Shown here: positions 8,720 to 18,015 of the stretch, one piece after another
How positions within the stretch are numbered: the first letter of the stretch is position 1
Layout: each line of letters starts with the position of its first letter
Origin: an uncultured Ruminiclostridium sp.
GTDB lineage: Bacteria > Bacillota > Clostridia > Oscillospirales > Ruminococcaceae
Assembly: GCA_947629925.1 (NCBI GenBank)
Contig: CANRFO010000020.1
Location: forward strand, 1 to 47,618
Direction of reading: 5' to 3'
DNA length: 47,618 nucleotides
Notes under the pieces: generated by a model
Databases searched by the model: none
Told to the model about the DNA's origin: nothing
The model's input: the letters and a program-made list of their open reading frames with translations, nothing else
Position numbers and translations under genes: made by a program

Positions 8720-9389
8720 TTTTGAACAGCGGATAGGATATGAATTCAAGGATAAGGGACTGCTTAAGGAGGCGCTGACCCATTCTTCGTTTGTGGGCGG
8801 AAAAAACCACCACAGCAACGAACGGCTGGAGTTTTTAGGTGACAGCGTGCTTTCTCTGGTAGTTTCAAAGTATCTTTTTGAAAATTTAGACAAGCCTGAG
8901 GGACAGCTCACAAAGCTGAGAGCCAGCATAGTGTGCGAGCACTCGCTGTTCCCTTTTGCGGAAAAAATAGGGCTTGGTAACGAGATATTTTTAGGCAAGG
9001 GCGAGGAAAACACAGGCGGACGTCACCGCCGTTCGATACTTGCGGACGCATTTGAGGCGCTGATAGCGGCTATTTATCTTGACGGAGGATTTTCGGCGGC
9101 GCAAAAGTTTATCCTGCCGTTCATTCCCCCTATCGACGTGCTGAAAAGCGGGAAGCTGCTTATCGGGGACTACAAGACCATTTTGCAGGAGATAATCCAG
9201 CAAAATCCCGAAGAAAAGGTAGTTTATGAGCTGGCGGACGAAAGCGGAGCGGCGCACAACAGGACTTTCACTTCAAACGTGCTTTTAAATGGGCAAATCA
9301 TCGGAACGGGCGTTGGCGCAAGCAAAAAAGAGGCGGAGCAAAACGCCGCAAAAGAGGCTGTAAAGCTGATGGGCTATGAAACAAACTAA
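8712..9389 (+). CDS. rnc: Ribonuclease III
   Basis: Double-strand-specific endonuclease for rRNA precursors and structured mRNAs. The signature NERLEFLGDSVL holds acidic residues E40 and D44; the second acidic pair is D112 and E115 (ADAFEALIAA). The double-stranded RNA-binding domain occupies the last ~70 residues (DYKTILQEI to KEAVKLM). At 225 residues it is full length. An in-frame TTG at 8706 exists, but ATG at 8712 has AGAGG at better spacing. It overlaps plsX by 8 bases and the next gene by 14. Confidence 0.96.
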   Translation: MTDFEQRIGYEFKDKGLLKEALTHSSFVGGKNHHSNERLEFLGDSVLSLVVSKYLFENLDKPEGQLTKLRASIVCEHSLFPFAEKIGLGNEIFLGKGEENTGGRHRRSILADAFEALIAAIYLDGGFSAAQKFILPFIPPIDVLKSGKLLIGDYKTILQEIIQQNPEEKVVYELADESGAAHNRTFTSNVLLNGQIIGTGVGASKKEAEQNAAKEAVKLMGYETN

Positions 9390-10386
9390 TCTTTCCATAT
9401 TTATCCCACACAAGGGCTGTCCAAACACCTGCTCTTTCTGCAATCAGCGGTTCATCAGCGGGAGCGAGAGAGCGCCTTTTCCCGAGGAAGTGCGGGAGAT
9501 ACTGGCGGCGCAGGTGCCTTTGCTGCAAAAAAATAATTTACAGGCGGAGATAGCTTTTTTCGGCGGCAGCTTTACCGCTGTGGATAAGGATTATCGGCGG
9601 GAGCTGCTGCTTGCCGCTTCGGAATACGTTAAGGCGTTCCCCGAACAGTACGGCGGGATACGCTGTTCCACCCGCCCCGACTGCATTGACGAGGAGATAA
9701 TGGAGGAGCTGAAGCTGTTCGGCGTCACGGCGGTGGAGCTGGGCGCTCAGAGTATGAACGACGAGGTGCTGAAAGCAAATCTCCGAGGTCATACCGCCGA
9801 GGACGTAAGGCGGGCAAGCAGAATGATAAAGGCTTACGGCATTGAACTGGGCTTGCAGATGATGACGGGGCTGTATATGGATAAGCCTGAATACTGCCTT
9901 GAGACCGCAAGGGAGTTTGCAGAGCTGAAATGCGACACGGTGCGGATTTATCCCACTGTGATACTGAAAGGCACAATGTTGGACGAGCTGAGGGAAAAGG
10001 GAGTTTACAACAGCTTTTCCTTTGAGGAAACGGTGGAATTGTGCGCAAAGCTGTTGGACTTTTTTGAGGAAAAGAATATTCCCGTTATACGTCTGGGACT
10101 GCACGCCTCTGAGGAAGTGGCAAAACAGCGCACAGGCGGAGCTTACCACCCTGCTCTCGGAGATATAGTGGAAAGCAGGAGAATGTACGAAAAAATGCTC
10201 TCTGAGATGGAAAAGATCGGCGGGAGCAGGTTCGTTATCTACACGGACAGAAAGAATATGAGCCTTGTTTCGGGACACGGCGGCTGTAACAAGCAAGCGC
10301 TGGCGGAACAGGGGATAACTTTTAAAATGAAGGAAAAAAGCGGCGTTCTTTTGGAGATACACGCCGCATACGATAAAAGAAATTGA
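9376..10386 (+). CDS. Elp3-like radical SAM protein
   Basis: The 336-residue protein has the radical SAM Cys motif CPNTCSFC (C15, C19, C22) that binds a 4Fe-4S cluster, followed by the IAFFGGSFTA and VELGAQS segments of the TIM-barrel core. Spacing and the HKGCPNTCSFCNQ context resemble the Elp3 radical SAM group (COG1243) but without the acetyltransferase domain. Elp3 relatives modify tRNA wobble uridines; whether this short form does so is not known to me. It overlaps the end of rnc by 14 bases and precedes smc by 9, an order seen often in Clostridia. Confidence 0.85.
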   Translation: MKQTNLSIFIPHKGCPNTCSFCNQRFISGSERAPFPEEVREILAAQVPLLQKNNLQAEIAFFGGSFTAVDKDYRRELLLAASEYVKAFPEQYGGIRCSTRPDCIDEEIMEELKLFGVTAVELGAQSMNDEVLKANLRGHTAEDVRRASRMIKAYGIELGLQMMTGLYMDKPEYCLETAREFAELKCDTVRIYPTVILKGTMLDELREKGVYNSFSFEETVELCAKLLDFFEEKNIPVIRLGLHASEEVAKQRTGGAYHPALGDIVESRRMYEKMLSEMEKIGGSRFVIYTDRKNMSLVSGHGGCNKQALAEQGITFKMKEKSGVLLEIHAAYDKRN

Positions 10387-10395
10387 GGACAGGCG

Positions 10396-13300
10396 ATGTT
10401 TTTTAGATCCATGGAAATTCAGGGGTTCAAGTCCTTTGCGGACAAGACGGAGCTGAATTTCGACAGGAAAATGACCGCTATCGTGGGAAGCAACGGCAAC
10501 GGCAAAAGCAACATAAGCGACGCCCTGCGCTGGGTTATGGGAGAGCAGGGCGCTAAAACTCTGCGCGGAGATAAGATGGAGGACGTTATCTTTCACGGCA
10601 CCGTTTCCCGCAAGCCTATGGGCTTTGCCAAGGTTTCCCTCACCATCGACAACACCGACAGAGCGCTGAACGTGGACAGCGACGAGGTAATTATCACAAG
10701 AAAGCTGTACAGGACAGGCGACAGCGAATATCTGATAAACAATGAAAAAAGCCGTCTGAAAGACGTTCAGGAGCTGCTTATGGGAACGGGGCTCGGACGT
10801 GACGGTTATTCCATTATCGGGCAGGGACGAGTTTCGGAAGTCATAAACAGCCGCGACACTCAAAGGCGGGAGCTTTTTGAGGAGGCGGCGGGGGTCTCCA
10901 AATTCCTCCACAGAAAGCAGGAGGCGGAACGCGACCTTGCCAGAGCCAACGACAACATAATGCGCCTGAAGGATATTGAAACGGAGCTTTCCGCCCGTAT
11001 TCCCGTGCTGGAAAAGCAGTCGGAAAAGGCAAGACAGGCGCGGGTGCTTATGGAGGAGGAAAAAGCCCTTGATATAGGCGTCGGCGTGTGGGATTTGGAG
11101 AGGATAGGCAGAGAGCTTATAGAGCAGGACGACAGGATACTGGCAAATCAAGGGGAATGCGAGCATTTTCAGCGTGAGATAGAGGAGCTTGAGCGGGAAA
11201 ACGAGGAAATTGCGGAGAAGAAAATGCTTATCTCCGCGCAGCAGGAGGAGCTTCGCAGAAAAGGCGACGCCGCAAGGGACGAGATAGCCGCCGCCGACCG
11301 TGAAAAGGCGGTTTTGGAAAATGAAATTCTTCACTGCAGCGAAAAAATCGAGCAGATAAAACAGCAGATAAAGGACAGCGAAAACGGTTCGGCTGAGCTT
11401 GAGGAAAAGATAAACGCCGCCGCCGCTGAAATAGAGGAAAAAGAAAAGCTCCTGCAAAGCAACGACGAGCAGGCAAAGCGCCTTGGCGCACAGCTTTCGG
11501 AAATGTCGGCAAAAAACGACGAGTTTGACCGTGAATATAAGGAGCTTGAAAACAGGCAGAGCGAGCTGCTGACGAAAAAGACGCAGTTACAGCTCACCGC
11601 TGAGTCCGCCGCACAGAGCATTACCGATCTTCAGGAACGGCTTGCCGCTTCAAAGGAGCATTTTGAGGCGAGAGAGACGCAGATAAAGGAATGGCGGGCA
11701 AAGCGGAAGGGGCTGGAGGAAAAGCTGTCCTCGGTGCAGGAAAGCAAAAACGAGGCTGAAAACAAGCTGTCAGGCTATTCCCGTCTGTTCGGCGGGAAAA
11801 AGGCAAAGCTGGAGGAAAAGCAGAGCAGCTTTGAACAGCTCCGCCGTGAGCACGAGCAGTGCAAGTCAAGGCTGGAGATTCTTTCCGACGTGGAAAAGAA
11901 TATGGCGGGGTACGCCTCCAGCGTAAAGTCCGTGATAAACGCCGCAAGGCACGGCAAGGTCAGCGGCGTCGAGGGCACGGTGGCGGACGTTATCAAGGTG
12001 GACAAAAAGTACACCGTCGCTATCGAGACCGCTTTGGGAGCGGTTTTGCAGAACGTTATCGTGACAAATGAGGACGCCGCGAAAAGGTGCATACGCTATC
12101 TTAAGGAAACAGGCGGCGGACGGGCTACCTTCCTGCCATTGACCTCGGTAAAGGGGAACACGCTGAACGCAGACCTTGAGGGGGAATACGGCTTTGAGGG
12201 GATAGCAAGCGACCTTGTAAAGTGCGACAAAAAGTATGAGGATATAATCAGGTTCGCTTTGGGCAGGTGCGCCGTGGTGGAGGACATCGACACCGCAACG
12301 GTCATCGCAAAGAAAAACGGATACAAGTTCAAGACAGTTACCCTTGACGGTCAGGTGATAAACGCAGGGGGTTCCTTTACAGGCGGTTCTTTAAAGGAGA
12401 CCTCGGGGATAATCGCAAGAAATCAGGAGATAGAAACGCTGACCGTGAAAGCGGAGGAGCTTTCCGCAAAGCTGAAGACTGCAAATGAAGAACTGTCCGT
12501 CCTCCGTGAGGAAGTAAACAAGATGTCCATTGAAATGGAGGGCTACAATGAACAGCTTGCCGCCGCAAATGCGGAGGAAACAGGTATCAGCGCAGAAATT
12601 GCCGCAACGAAGCAGCTTATTTCCGCCGCAGAGGAACAGCAGGACAGCGAGGAAGCTATGCTTGCCCGCGCAGATACGGATATTGCAAAATATAACGAAA
12701 CAATAGAGCAGAACAGGAAAGAGCTTGCTCAGTGCGAAAAGGACGCGGAGGCGCTTGCCCGGAGTATAAAACAGGCGGACGAGGGCGTGCAGAAACGCCT
12801 TGAGGAGAGGAACGCCCTTGGCGATAAAATTACCGCTTTGGGACTGGAAAATCTTGCGCTGAAAAAGGATATCGAGCATATACAGTCCCGCAAGGCGGAC
12901 ATGGAGGAGAGCAGAAAGGCTCTCGACCTTGGCGGGAACGCCCTGCAAAAGGAAATAGCGGAGCAGGAGGAAAAGATAGCTAAGCTGAATTCCGATATCG
13001 AGGAAAAGGTAAAGCAGGGAGAGGCGCTCAAAGCCCGTCTTGCAGGGAGCAAGGACGAGGGAGCGGAGCTGATAGAACAGCTGAACGCCCTTGAAAAGCG
13101 CTCAGGCGAGATAAACAGGGAGATAAGGGAAAAAAGCGAGGACAAGGAAAAATTCTCCAACGCCCTTGCCATAGCTACCGAGCGGAAGGACGCCTGCGAA
13201 AAGGAAAGCGAGCGGATAAAGTCGGGGCTGTGGGACAAGTACGAGATGACTCCCACCGAGGCTTACGCCGCCGCAAGCGTTCCAAAGGACATTTCCGCCG

Positions 13301-13956
13301 CAAAGAACAGGCTTGCGGAGTTAAGGCGGAAGATAACCGCCCTTGGCAACGTGAATTTCGCCTCTATTGAGGAATACGAGGAGGTTTCGGCACGGTTTGC
13401 GGAGCTTAAAAAACAGCTTGACGACGTGGAAGGCTCTAAGAGAGAGCTGGAAAAGCTGATAGAAAGCCTTACAGCCGACATAAAGGCGAGGTTTTTGTCC
13501 AGCTTTAACGACATAAACGAGCATTTTCAGCGGGTATTCATCGAGGTGTTCGGCGGGGGGAGCGCTCATCTGGAGCTTACCGACCCCAGTGACGTGCTGA
13601 ACAGCGGGATAGAGATATACGCCGCCCCGCCGGGAAAGCTGATAAAGAACCTTATTTCCCTGTCTGGCGGGGAGCAGACTATGGTGGCGATAACGCTTTA
13701 TTTTGCAATGCTGTTACACAGACCAACGCCGTTTTGTATGCTTGACGAGGTGGACGCCGCCCTTGATGAGGTGAATGTGGTGAAGTACATAACCTATTTG
13801 AAGCGCTTTTCGGGCAGTACACAGCTTATGACCATAACTCACCGCAGAGGAACGATTGAGGGCTGCGACGTGCTGTACGGAGTGTTTATGCAGGAAAAAG
13901 GCGTGTCAAGACTGCTCAGGCAGGAGCTGGCGGACGTGGAGGAAGAACTGGAATAA
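10396..13956 (+). CDS. smc: Chromosome segregation ATPase SMC
   Basis: SMC is the coiled-coil ATPase that organises and separates sister chromosomes with ScpA and ScpB (not in this window). The N-terminal Walker A is GSNGNGKSN (31-39); long heptad-rich arms flank a hinge at about 520-665 (from VEGTVADVIKV to GGSFTGGS); the C-terminal head carries the ABC signature LSGGEQ (1089-1094) and Walker B MLDEVDAALDE. At 1186 residues it is a normal full-length SMC. It lies 9 bases after the radical SAM gene. The next gene, ftsY, is separated by a repeat-like insert. Confidence 0.97.
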   Translation: MFFRSMEIQGFKSFADKTELNFDRKMTAIVGSNGNGKSNISDALRWVMGEQGAKTLRGDKMEDVIFHGTVSRKPMGFAKVSLTIDNTDRALNVDSDEVIITRKLYRTGDSEYLINNEKSRLKDVQELLMGTGLGRDGYSIIGQGRVSEVINSRDTQRRELFEEAAGVSKFLHRKQEAERDLARANDNIMRLKDIETELSARIPVLEKQSEKARQARVLMEEEKALDIGVGVWDLERIGRELIEQDDRILANQGECEHFQREIEELERENEEIAEKKMLISAQQEELRRKGDAARDEIAAADREKAVLENEILHCSEKIEQIKQQIKDSENGSAELEEKINAAAAEIEEKEKLLQSNDEQAKRLGAQLSEMSAKNDEFDREYKELENRQSELLTKKTQLQLTAESAAQSITDLQERLAASKEHFEARETQIKEWRAKRKGLEEKLSSVQESKNEAENKLSGYSRLFGGKKAKLEEKQSSFEQLRREHEQCKSRLEILSDVEKNMAGYASSVKSVINAARHGKVSGVEGTVADVIKVDKKYTVAIETALGAVLQNVIVTNEDAAKRCIRYLKETGGGRATFLPLTSVKGNTLNADLEGEYGFEGIASDLVKCDKKYEDIIRFALGRCAVVEDIDTATVIAKKNGYKFKTVTLDGQVINAGGSFTGGSLKETSGIIARNQEIETLTVKAEELSAKLKTANEELSVLREEVNKMSIEMEGYNEQLAAANAEETGISAEIAATKQLISAAEEQQDSEEAMLARADTDIAKYNETIEQNRKELAQCEKDAEALARSIKQADEGVQKRLEERNALGDKITALGLENLALKKDIEHIQSRKADMEESRKALDLGGNALQKEIAEQEEKIAKLNSDIEEKVKQGEALKARLAGSKDEGAELIEQLNALEKRSGEINREIREKSEDKEKFSNALAIATERKDACEKESERIKSGLWDKYEMTPTEAYAAASVPKDISAAKNRLAELRRKITALGNVNFASIEEYEEVSARFAELKKQLDDVEGSKRELEKLIESLTADIKARFLSSFNDINEHFQRVFIEVFGGGSAHLELTDPSDVLNSGIEIYAAPPGKLIKNLISLSGGEQTMVAITLYFAMLLHRPTPFCMLDEVDAALDEVNVVKYITYLKRFSGSTQLMTITHRRGTIEGCDVLYGVFMQEKGVSRLLRQELADVEEELE

Positions 13957-13972
13957 ACTGAAAGTTAAAAAT

Positions 13973-14107
13973 GCACAGTGCAAAGTACACAGTTGTGGTG
14001 TTTTTGCTTTGCAAAAACGGATTTGAAGTGACAGATACAAATTTGCAGGCGGCAATCCTAATCCGTTTTTCGCCTTCGGCGAAAAACTCCATAACTTTGC
14101 ACTGTAC
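13973..14107. repeat. Small inverted-repeat element between smc and ftsY
   Basis: The ends form an inverted repeat: 13973-13986 and 14094-14107 match at 13 of 14 bases when one is reversed. Inside are an inverted AACGGATT/AATCCGTT pair (14016-14023, 14060-14067) and two perfect hairpins, GTTTTTGC-TTT-GCAAAAAC (14000-14018) and a 10-bp stem at 14065-14087. No coding frame is convincing. It looks like a small non-coding repeat element. It is followed by CTGTCAACTG words also seen before topA (4239-4258). Confidence 0.7.
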
Positions 14108-14139
14108 ACTGTGAACTGTCAACTGACTACGGGGGTTTT

Positions 14140-15099
14140 ATGGGACTTTTTGAAAAGCTGAAAAACGGGCTGAAAAAGACTACGGACAGTCTTGCGGGAA
14201 AAATAGGCGAGCTGTTCAGAGGATACAAGAAGATAGACGACGAATTTTTTGACGAGCTGGAGGAAACGCTTATAACAGCGGATCTGGGCGCTGAAACGGC
14301 TGTGGAGATATGCGACAGGCTGAGAGAGCGGGCAAAGCAGGACAAAATGTCGGACACAGGCGAAGTTATGACCGCTATGAAAGAAATTATCTCACAGATG
14401 ATAAGCGGGAACAATCAGCTTGACCTGTCCTCCTCCCCCGCAGTCATCACTATGATAGGCGTTAACGGGGCAGGAAAGACCACTACCGTGGGCAAGCTGT
14501 CCGCAAATCTGAAAGCGCAGGGAAAAAAAGTCCTTGTGGCGGCGGCAGACGTGTTCAGGGCGGCGGCTATCGACCAGCTGAACGTGTGGACGGACAGAGC
14601 GGGAGTGGATATCGTAAAGCGGGAGGAGGGCTCAGACCCTGCCGCCGTGGTTTACGACGCCTGCACCAAGTGCCTGGCGGAAAGCTATGACGTTCTCATA
14701 ATCGATACCGCAGGGCGGCTCCACAATAAGAAAAATCTTATGGAGGAGCTTAAAAAGATAAACAGGATAACGATGCAGAAGCTGCCTGATTCCTCCCGTG
14801 AAACGCTTTTAGTGCTTGACGCCACGACGGGGCAGAACGCAGTGAATCAGGCGCGGCTTTTCAAAGAGGCGGCGGATATTTCGGGAATAGTTCTCACAAA
14901 GCTTGACGGAACGGCAAAAGGTGGTATAATAATACCTATAAGGAATGAACTTGACATTCCCGTAAAGCTGGTGGGCGTGGGCGAAAAGATAGACGATCTT
15001 CAGCCCTTTATCCCTGAGGATTACGCTGAGGCTTTGTTTGAGGGAATGGATCTGACTGCGGAAAAAACTGAATCTGCTGATACTGAGGAAATACAATGA
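14140..15099 (+). CDS. ftsY: Signal recognition particle receptor FtsY
   Basis: FtsY is the membrane-associated GTPase that docks SRP-ribosome complexes at the translocon. The N-terminal NG helix bundle is followed by GTPase motifs: P-loop GVNGAGKTTT (107-116), DVFRAAAIDQL, DTAGRL and TKLDGTAKGG. At 319 residues it is the short form, lacking the long acidic A-domain of enterobacteria, as usual in Firmicutes. The ATG follows CGGGGG. The stop codon overlaps rdgB by four bases (ATGA), so the two are translationally coupled. Confidence 0.97.
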   Translation: MGLFEKLKNGLKKTTDSLAGKIGELFRGYKKIDDEFFDELEETLITADLGAETAVEICDRLRERAKQDKMSDTGEVMTAMKEIISQMISGNNQLDLSSSPAVITMIGVNGAGKTTTVGKLSANLKAQGKKVLVAAADVFRAAAIDQLNVWTDRAGVDIVKREEGSDPAAVVYDACTKCLAESYDVLIIDTAGRLHNKKNLMEELKKINRITMQKLPDSSRETLLVLDATTGQNAVNQARLFKEAADISGIVLTKLDGTAKGGIIIPIRNELDIPVKLVGVGEKIDDLQPFIPEDYAEALFEGMDLTAEKTESADTEEIQ

Positions 15100-15683
15100 A
15101 AGTTATAATTGCTACAAAAAATGAGGGAAAGGTCCGAGAATTCAGAAAGCTGCTGACGCCTTACGGATTTGAGGCGGTATCTATGGCGGAGGCGGGAGTT
15201 GACCCCGAAATAATCGAGGACGGCGAGACCTTTGAGGAAAACGCCCATATCAAGGCAAAGGCTGTCAGGGCGGCGTCGGGTATGCCAGTTATCGCCGACG
15301 ACAGCGGGCTTGAGGTGGAATTTCTGGGCGGAGCGCCGGGGATATATTCCGCAAGATATGCAGGGGAAAACGCTACTGATAAGGAGCGGATAGAAAAGCT
15401 GCTTGAGGAAATGCAGGGGGTAGATACGCCGCTGAGGAACGCAAGGTTCGTCTGCGCGATCTACTTCATTCTGGACGACAAACGAGAATACTGCGTCACG
15501 GGAACGCTGGACGGCTATATCGGCGACGAGCCCGTTGGTGAGGGCGGATTCGGCTACGACCCCATATTTATGCTGGAGGACGGCAGAAGCGTGGCGGAGC
15601 TTGACGAAGAAGAAAAAAATGAGATAAGCCACAGGGCAAATGCGATGAAAAAACTGGCGGAAGTGCTTGACAGCGATAAGTAA
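15096..15683 (+). CDS. rdgB: XTP/dITP diphosphatase
   Basis: House-cleaning enzyme that hydrolyses non-canonical purine nucleotides (XTP, dITP, ITP) to monophosphates. The pattern IIATKNEGKVREF at the N-terminus, DDSGLEV near residue 68 and GFGYDPIF near 150 are the Ham1/RdgB signatures. Its 195 residues match the family length. It overlaps ftsY by four bases and precedes a YhbY-type gene by 30. Confidence 0.95.
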   Translation: MKVIIATKNEGKVREFRKLLTPYGFEAVSMAEAGVDPEIIEDGETFEENAHIKAKAVRAASGMPVIADDSGLEVEFLGGAPGIYSARYAGENATDKERIEKLLEEMQGVDTPLRNARFVCAIYFILDDKREYCVTGTLDGYIGDEPVGEGGFGYDPIFMLEDGRSVAELDEEEKNEISHRANAMKKLAEVLDSDK

Positions 15684-15713
15684 AAACAGTTCTTGACCGC
15701 CATCGGGGGTTTT

Positions 15714-16007
15714 ATGACAAGCAAGGAAAGAGCAAAACTAAAGTCCATAGCCTCTACTATGGAAACTATATTTCAGGTGGGAAAAAATCCTATCGGAGAT
15801 ACGCTGGTAAAGCAGGTCAAGGACGCACTGAAAGCAAGAGAGATGATAAAGCTGAAGGTGCTGGAGACCTGCGAGCTTACCGCGAACGAAGCGGCAGCGG
15901 CGCTTGCCGAGGCGGCAGAGTGCGAAGTGGTGCAGGTGATAGGAAACAAGATAGTGCTTTTTAAGCACAGGGCAAAGAGCGACAAGAAGCCCTCCTATCT
16001 GGACTGA
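15714..16007 (+). CDS. yhbY: YhbY-family RNA-binding protein
   Basis: This 97-residue protein is a stand-alone CRM (CRS1-YhbY) domain, an IF3-C-like fold that binds RNA and is associated with pre-50S ribosomes. LTSKERAKLKS-like start (MTSKERAKLKSIA), the QVGKNPIGDTLVKQV stretch and the C-terminal GNKIVLFKH match. The frame opens earlier, but the ATG at 15714 is preferred because CGGGGG lies just before it. It is followed by nadD, the common order in Firmicutes. Confidence 0.92.
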   Translation: MTSKERAKLKSIASTMETIFQVGKNPIGDTLVKQVKDALKAREMIKLKVLETCELTANEAAAALAEAAECEVVQVIGNKIVLFKHRAKSDKKPSYLD

Positions 16008-16031
16008 TATTCAGATGTAAAGAGGTAAGAT

Positions 16032-16619
16032 ATGAAAAGAGTAGGAATTTTCGGGGGAGCCTTTGACCCGCCGCATTTAGGACATATACGGTTGGCAGAG
16101 AATTGCAGAGAGCGGCTGGGCTTAGAGGAGCTTATCATAATGCCCTCGTTTCATTCTCCCCATAAACCCACTCCCGACACGGACTTTGAACACCGCCTTG
16201 AGATGTGCAGGCTGGCGTTTAAGGGGAAAATTTACAACGTGAGCGATATTGAGAAAAAACTGGGCGGCGAGGGGTACACTATAAATACTCTCAGAAAAAT
16301 AAAGGACAGTTACCCCAAGGGCACGAAGTTTTTCCTGATAATCGGCGGGGATATGCTGTTTTGCTTTGACAAGTGGTTCAGGTACGAAAGTATTCTGAAG
16401 GAATGCACGGTAGTTGCCGCCGCAAGGGAGGAGGACAGCTACGCCGACCTTACCGAAAAGGCGGCTGAGCTGGGGCACGTTAAGGTGCTGAACCTGCCCG
16501 TCACTGACATTTCCTCCACCCTGATACGGGAAGCGCTGAAAAACGGCGGTGATACGTCGGAAATGCTCAGCGAGGAAGTCAGGGAGTATATTCTGGAAAA
16601 CGGGATATATAGGGGATAA
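16032..16619 (+). CDS. nadD: Nicotinate-nucleotide adenylyltransferase
   Basis: NadD adenylates nicotinate mononucleotide to deamido-NAD in NAD synthesis. The nucleotidyltransferase motif GGAFDPPHLGH occupies residues 8-18 and the second motif ISSTLIRE is near the C-terminus, both diagnostic. Its 195 residues match the usual length. AGAGGT precedes the ATG. It forms a cluster with yqeK and rsfS, the standard nadD-yqeK-rsfS module. Confidence 0.96.
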   Translation: MKRVGIFGGAFDPPHLGHIRLAENCRERLGLEELIIMPSFHSPHKPTPDTDFEHRLEMCRLAFKGKIYNVSDIEKKLGGEGYTINTLRKIKDSYPKGTKFFLIIGGDMLFCFDKWFRYESILKECTVVAAAREEDSYADLTEKAAELGHVKVLNLPVTDISSTLIREALKNGGDTSEMLSEEVREYILENGIYRG

Positions 16620-16677
16620 GTGCGGGGAAAAACCTGCCTGCACCGCGATAAATTCTGATCTAAAAGAGAGCAAAATT

Positions 16678-17262
16678 ATGAACGAGGACTTGAAAAAATA
16701 CGAACAGACAATAAAGCCCCTTATGGGCGGGAAACGCTTCAAGCACAGCGTAAATGTGGCGAAGATGGCGGTAACGCTGGCGGAGAAGTTCGGGGCTGAC
16801 GTGGACAAGGCTTACACCGCCGCCATACTTCACGACTGTCAGAAGGAGATAGACCCCGACCTTATGCTGGAGGAGGCAAAAAACAGCGGGTTTTATATCG
16901 ACCCTATCGAGATAGACTGCCCGAAGCTGTGGCATGCGCCCGCAGGAGCGTATTACGTCAGGAACGTGCTGAAGATAACCGACGAGGAGATACTCAGCGC
17001 AATACGCTTTCACACTGTGGGAAAAGCGGATATGACGGATATCGAGAAGATAGTTTTTCTTGCGGACACCGTTTCGGCGGAGAGAGATTATGACGACGTG
17101 GAAAAATATCGGAAAATAGTATTGGACGACCTGGACAACGGTATGTTTATGATACTGCGGTGGTCGATAGACAAGACCATCGGCAAAAAGGACAGGATAC
17201 CCGCCTGCACGCTGGAGGGGTACAATTTCTACGCAAAGTACAAAAAGGAGTATATTCTATGA
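16678..17262 (+). CDS. yqeK: HD-domain Ap4A hydrolase YqeK
   Basis: HD-superfamily phosphohydrolase; the YqeK family is known to cleave diadenosine tetraphosphate symmetrically. Metal-binding residues are visible: H23 (FKHS), H52-D53 (LHDCQKE), the FHTVG histidine and the LADTV aspartate. The 194-residue frame starts at the ATG at 16678 after AAAGAGAG; a longer open frame overlapping nadD is not supported by homology. Its last bases overlap rsfS (ATGA). Confidence 0.92.
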   Translation: MNEDLKKYEQTIKPLMGGKRFKHSVNVAKMAVTLAEKFGADVDKAYTAAILHDCQKEIDPDLMLEEAKNSGFYIDPIEIDCPKLWHAPAGAYYVRNVLKITDEEILSAIRFHTVGKADMTDIEKIVFLADTVSAERDYDDVEKYRKIVLDDLDNGMFMILRWSIDKTIGKKDRIPACTLEGYNFYAKYKKEYIL

Positions 17263-17612
17263 CGGATAACGAAATTCTGAAAATAGCTGTCAGGGCAATA
17301 GACAGCAAAAGAGGGGAAAATATAAAGATAATCAAAATCGACGAGCTTACTGTCATCGCAAACTATTTCATCATCGCAAACGGAAGCAGCACGACTCAGG
17401 TAAAGGCTCTTGCCGACGAGGTGGAGTTCAAGCTGTCTCAGGCGGGGCTTGAGCCGAAGCGCACCGAGGGATATCAGGGGGCAAACTGGATAGTGCTGGA
17501 CTATATCGATGTGGTGATACACATATTCCATAAAGAGACAAGAGATTTCTACGACCTTGAACGTCTGTGGCAGGACGGGGTGGAGATAAGCCCCGAAGAA
17601 TTTTTGAAATAG
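17259..17612 (+). CDS. rsfS: Ribosomal silencing factor RsfS
   Basis: RsfS binds uL14 and blocks joining of ribosomal subunits under poor growth. The 117-residue protein carries the family pattern: VIANYFIIANGSSTTQVKAL, then GYQGANWIVLDYIDVVIHIF and the FYDLERLW tail. The ATG at 17259 follows AAAAAGGAG and overlaps the yqeK stop. It ends the long + strand run; a new promoter for rpsU begins right after it. Confidence 0.95.
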   Translation: MTDNEILKIAVRAIDSKRGENIKIIKIDELTVIANYFIIANGSSTTQVKALADEVEFKLSQAGLEPKRTEGYQGANWIVLDYIDVVIHIFHKETRDFYDLERLWQDGVEISPEEFLK

Positions 17613-17615
17613 CTA

Positions 17616-17644
17616 TTGACAACAGAATGATTTTAATGTATAAT
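17616..17644 (+). promoter_or_regulatory. Promoter of rpsU
   Basis: TTGACA (17616-17621) and TATAAT (17639-17644) are separated by 17 bases. The 5' leader contains a perfect 7-bp hairpin TTAAGGT-CGC-ACCTTAA (17664-17680), possibly regulatory. Confidence 0.92.
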
Positions 17645-17729
17645 GTCTATTGTACATTGATTTTTAAGGTCGCACCTTAATGTTTCGATGAAATTTACCT
17701 TGTGCCAAACGGCAAAAGGAGGGATATAG

Positions 17730-17906
17730 ATGGCAGAGGTTCGTCTGGGCAAAAACGAGTCCTTAGACACTGCGCTCAAGCGTTTCAAACGTTCCTGCGC
17801 CCGTGATGGCGTACTTGCCGAAGTTCGCAAGAGAGAGCATTATGAAAAGCCTTCGGTAAAGCGCAAGAAAAAGTCCGAAGCGGCTCGCAAGCGCAAGTTC
17901 AAGTAA
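17730..17906 (+). CDS. rpsU: Small-subunit ribosomal protein bS21
   Basis: A short 58-residue gene. The product begins [19 protein letters not shown] and ends in a run of Lys/Arg ([11 protein letters not shown]), the standard bS21 pattern. bS21 binds the 30S platform near the anti-Shine-Dalgarno region. AAAAGGAGGG precedes the ATG. It has its own consensus promoter and a hairpin terminator, so it is a single-gene transcript. Confidence 0.97.
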   Translation: MAEVRLGKNESLDTALKRFKRSCARDGVLAEVRKREHYEKPSVKRKKKSEAARKRKFK

Positions 17907-17939
17907 ATATTAAAGCCGGTTTCCGGCACTTACAAAGCG

Positions 17940-17976
17940 GTAAGCCAGCCTGAAAGGGTTGGCTTACTTCTTTTTT
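17940..17976 (+). terminator. Terminator of rpsU
   Basis: An 11-bp stem (17940-17950 with 17957-17967, one G-T pair) is followed by TTCTTTTTT. Confidence 0.9.
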
Positions 17977-18015
17977 GCGGATATTTATACGATATTTTTG
18001 AAAGGCTGTCACAAG

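Noticed and set aside
9538-11457. 639-codon open frame on the - strand opposite the radical SAM gene and smc
   Set aside because: The + strand genes have clear motifs over the whole stretch; the antisense frame has no motifs or ribosome site and results from codon bias.
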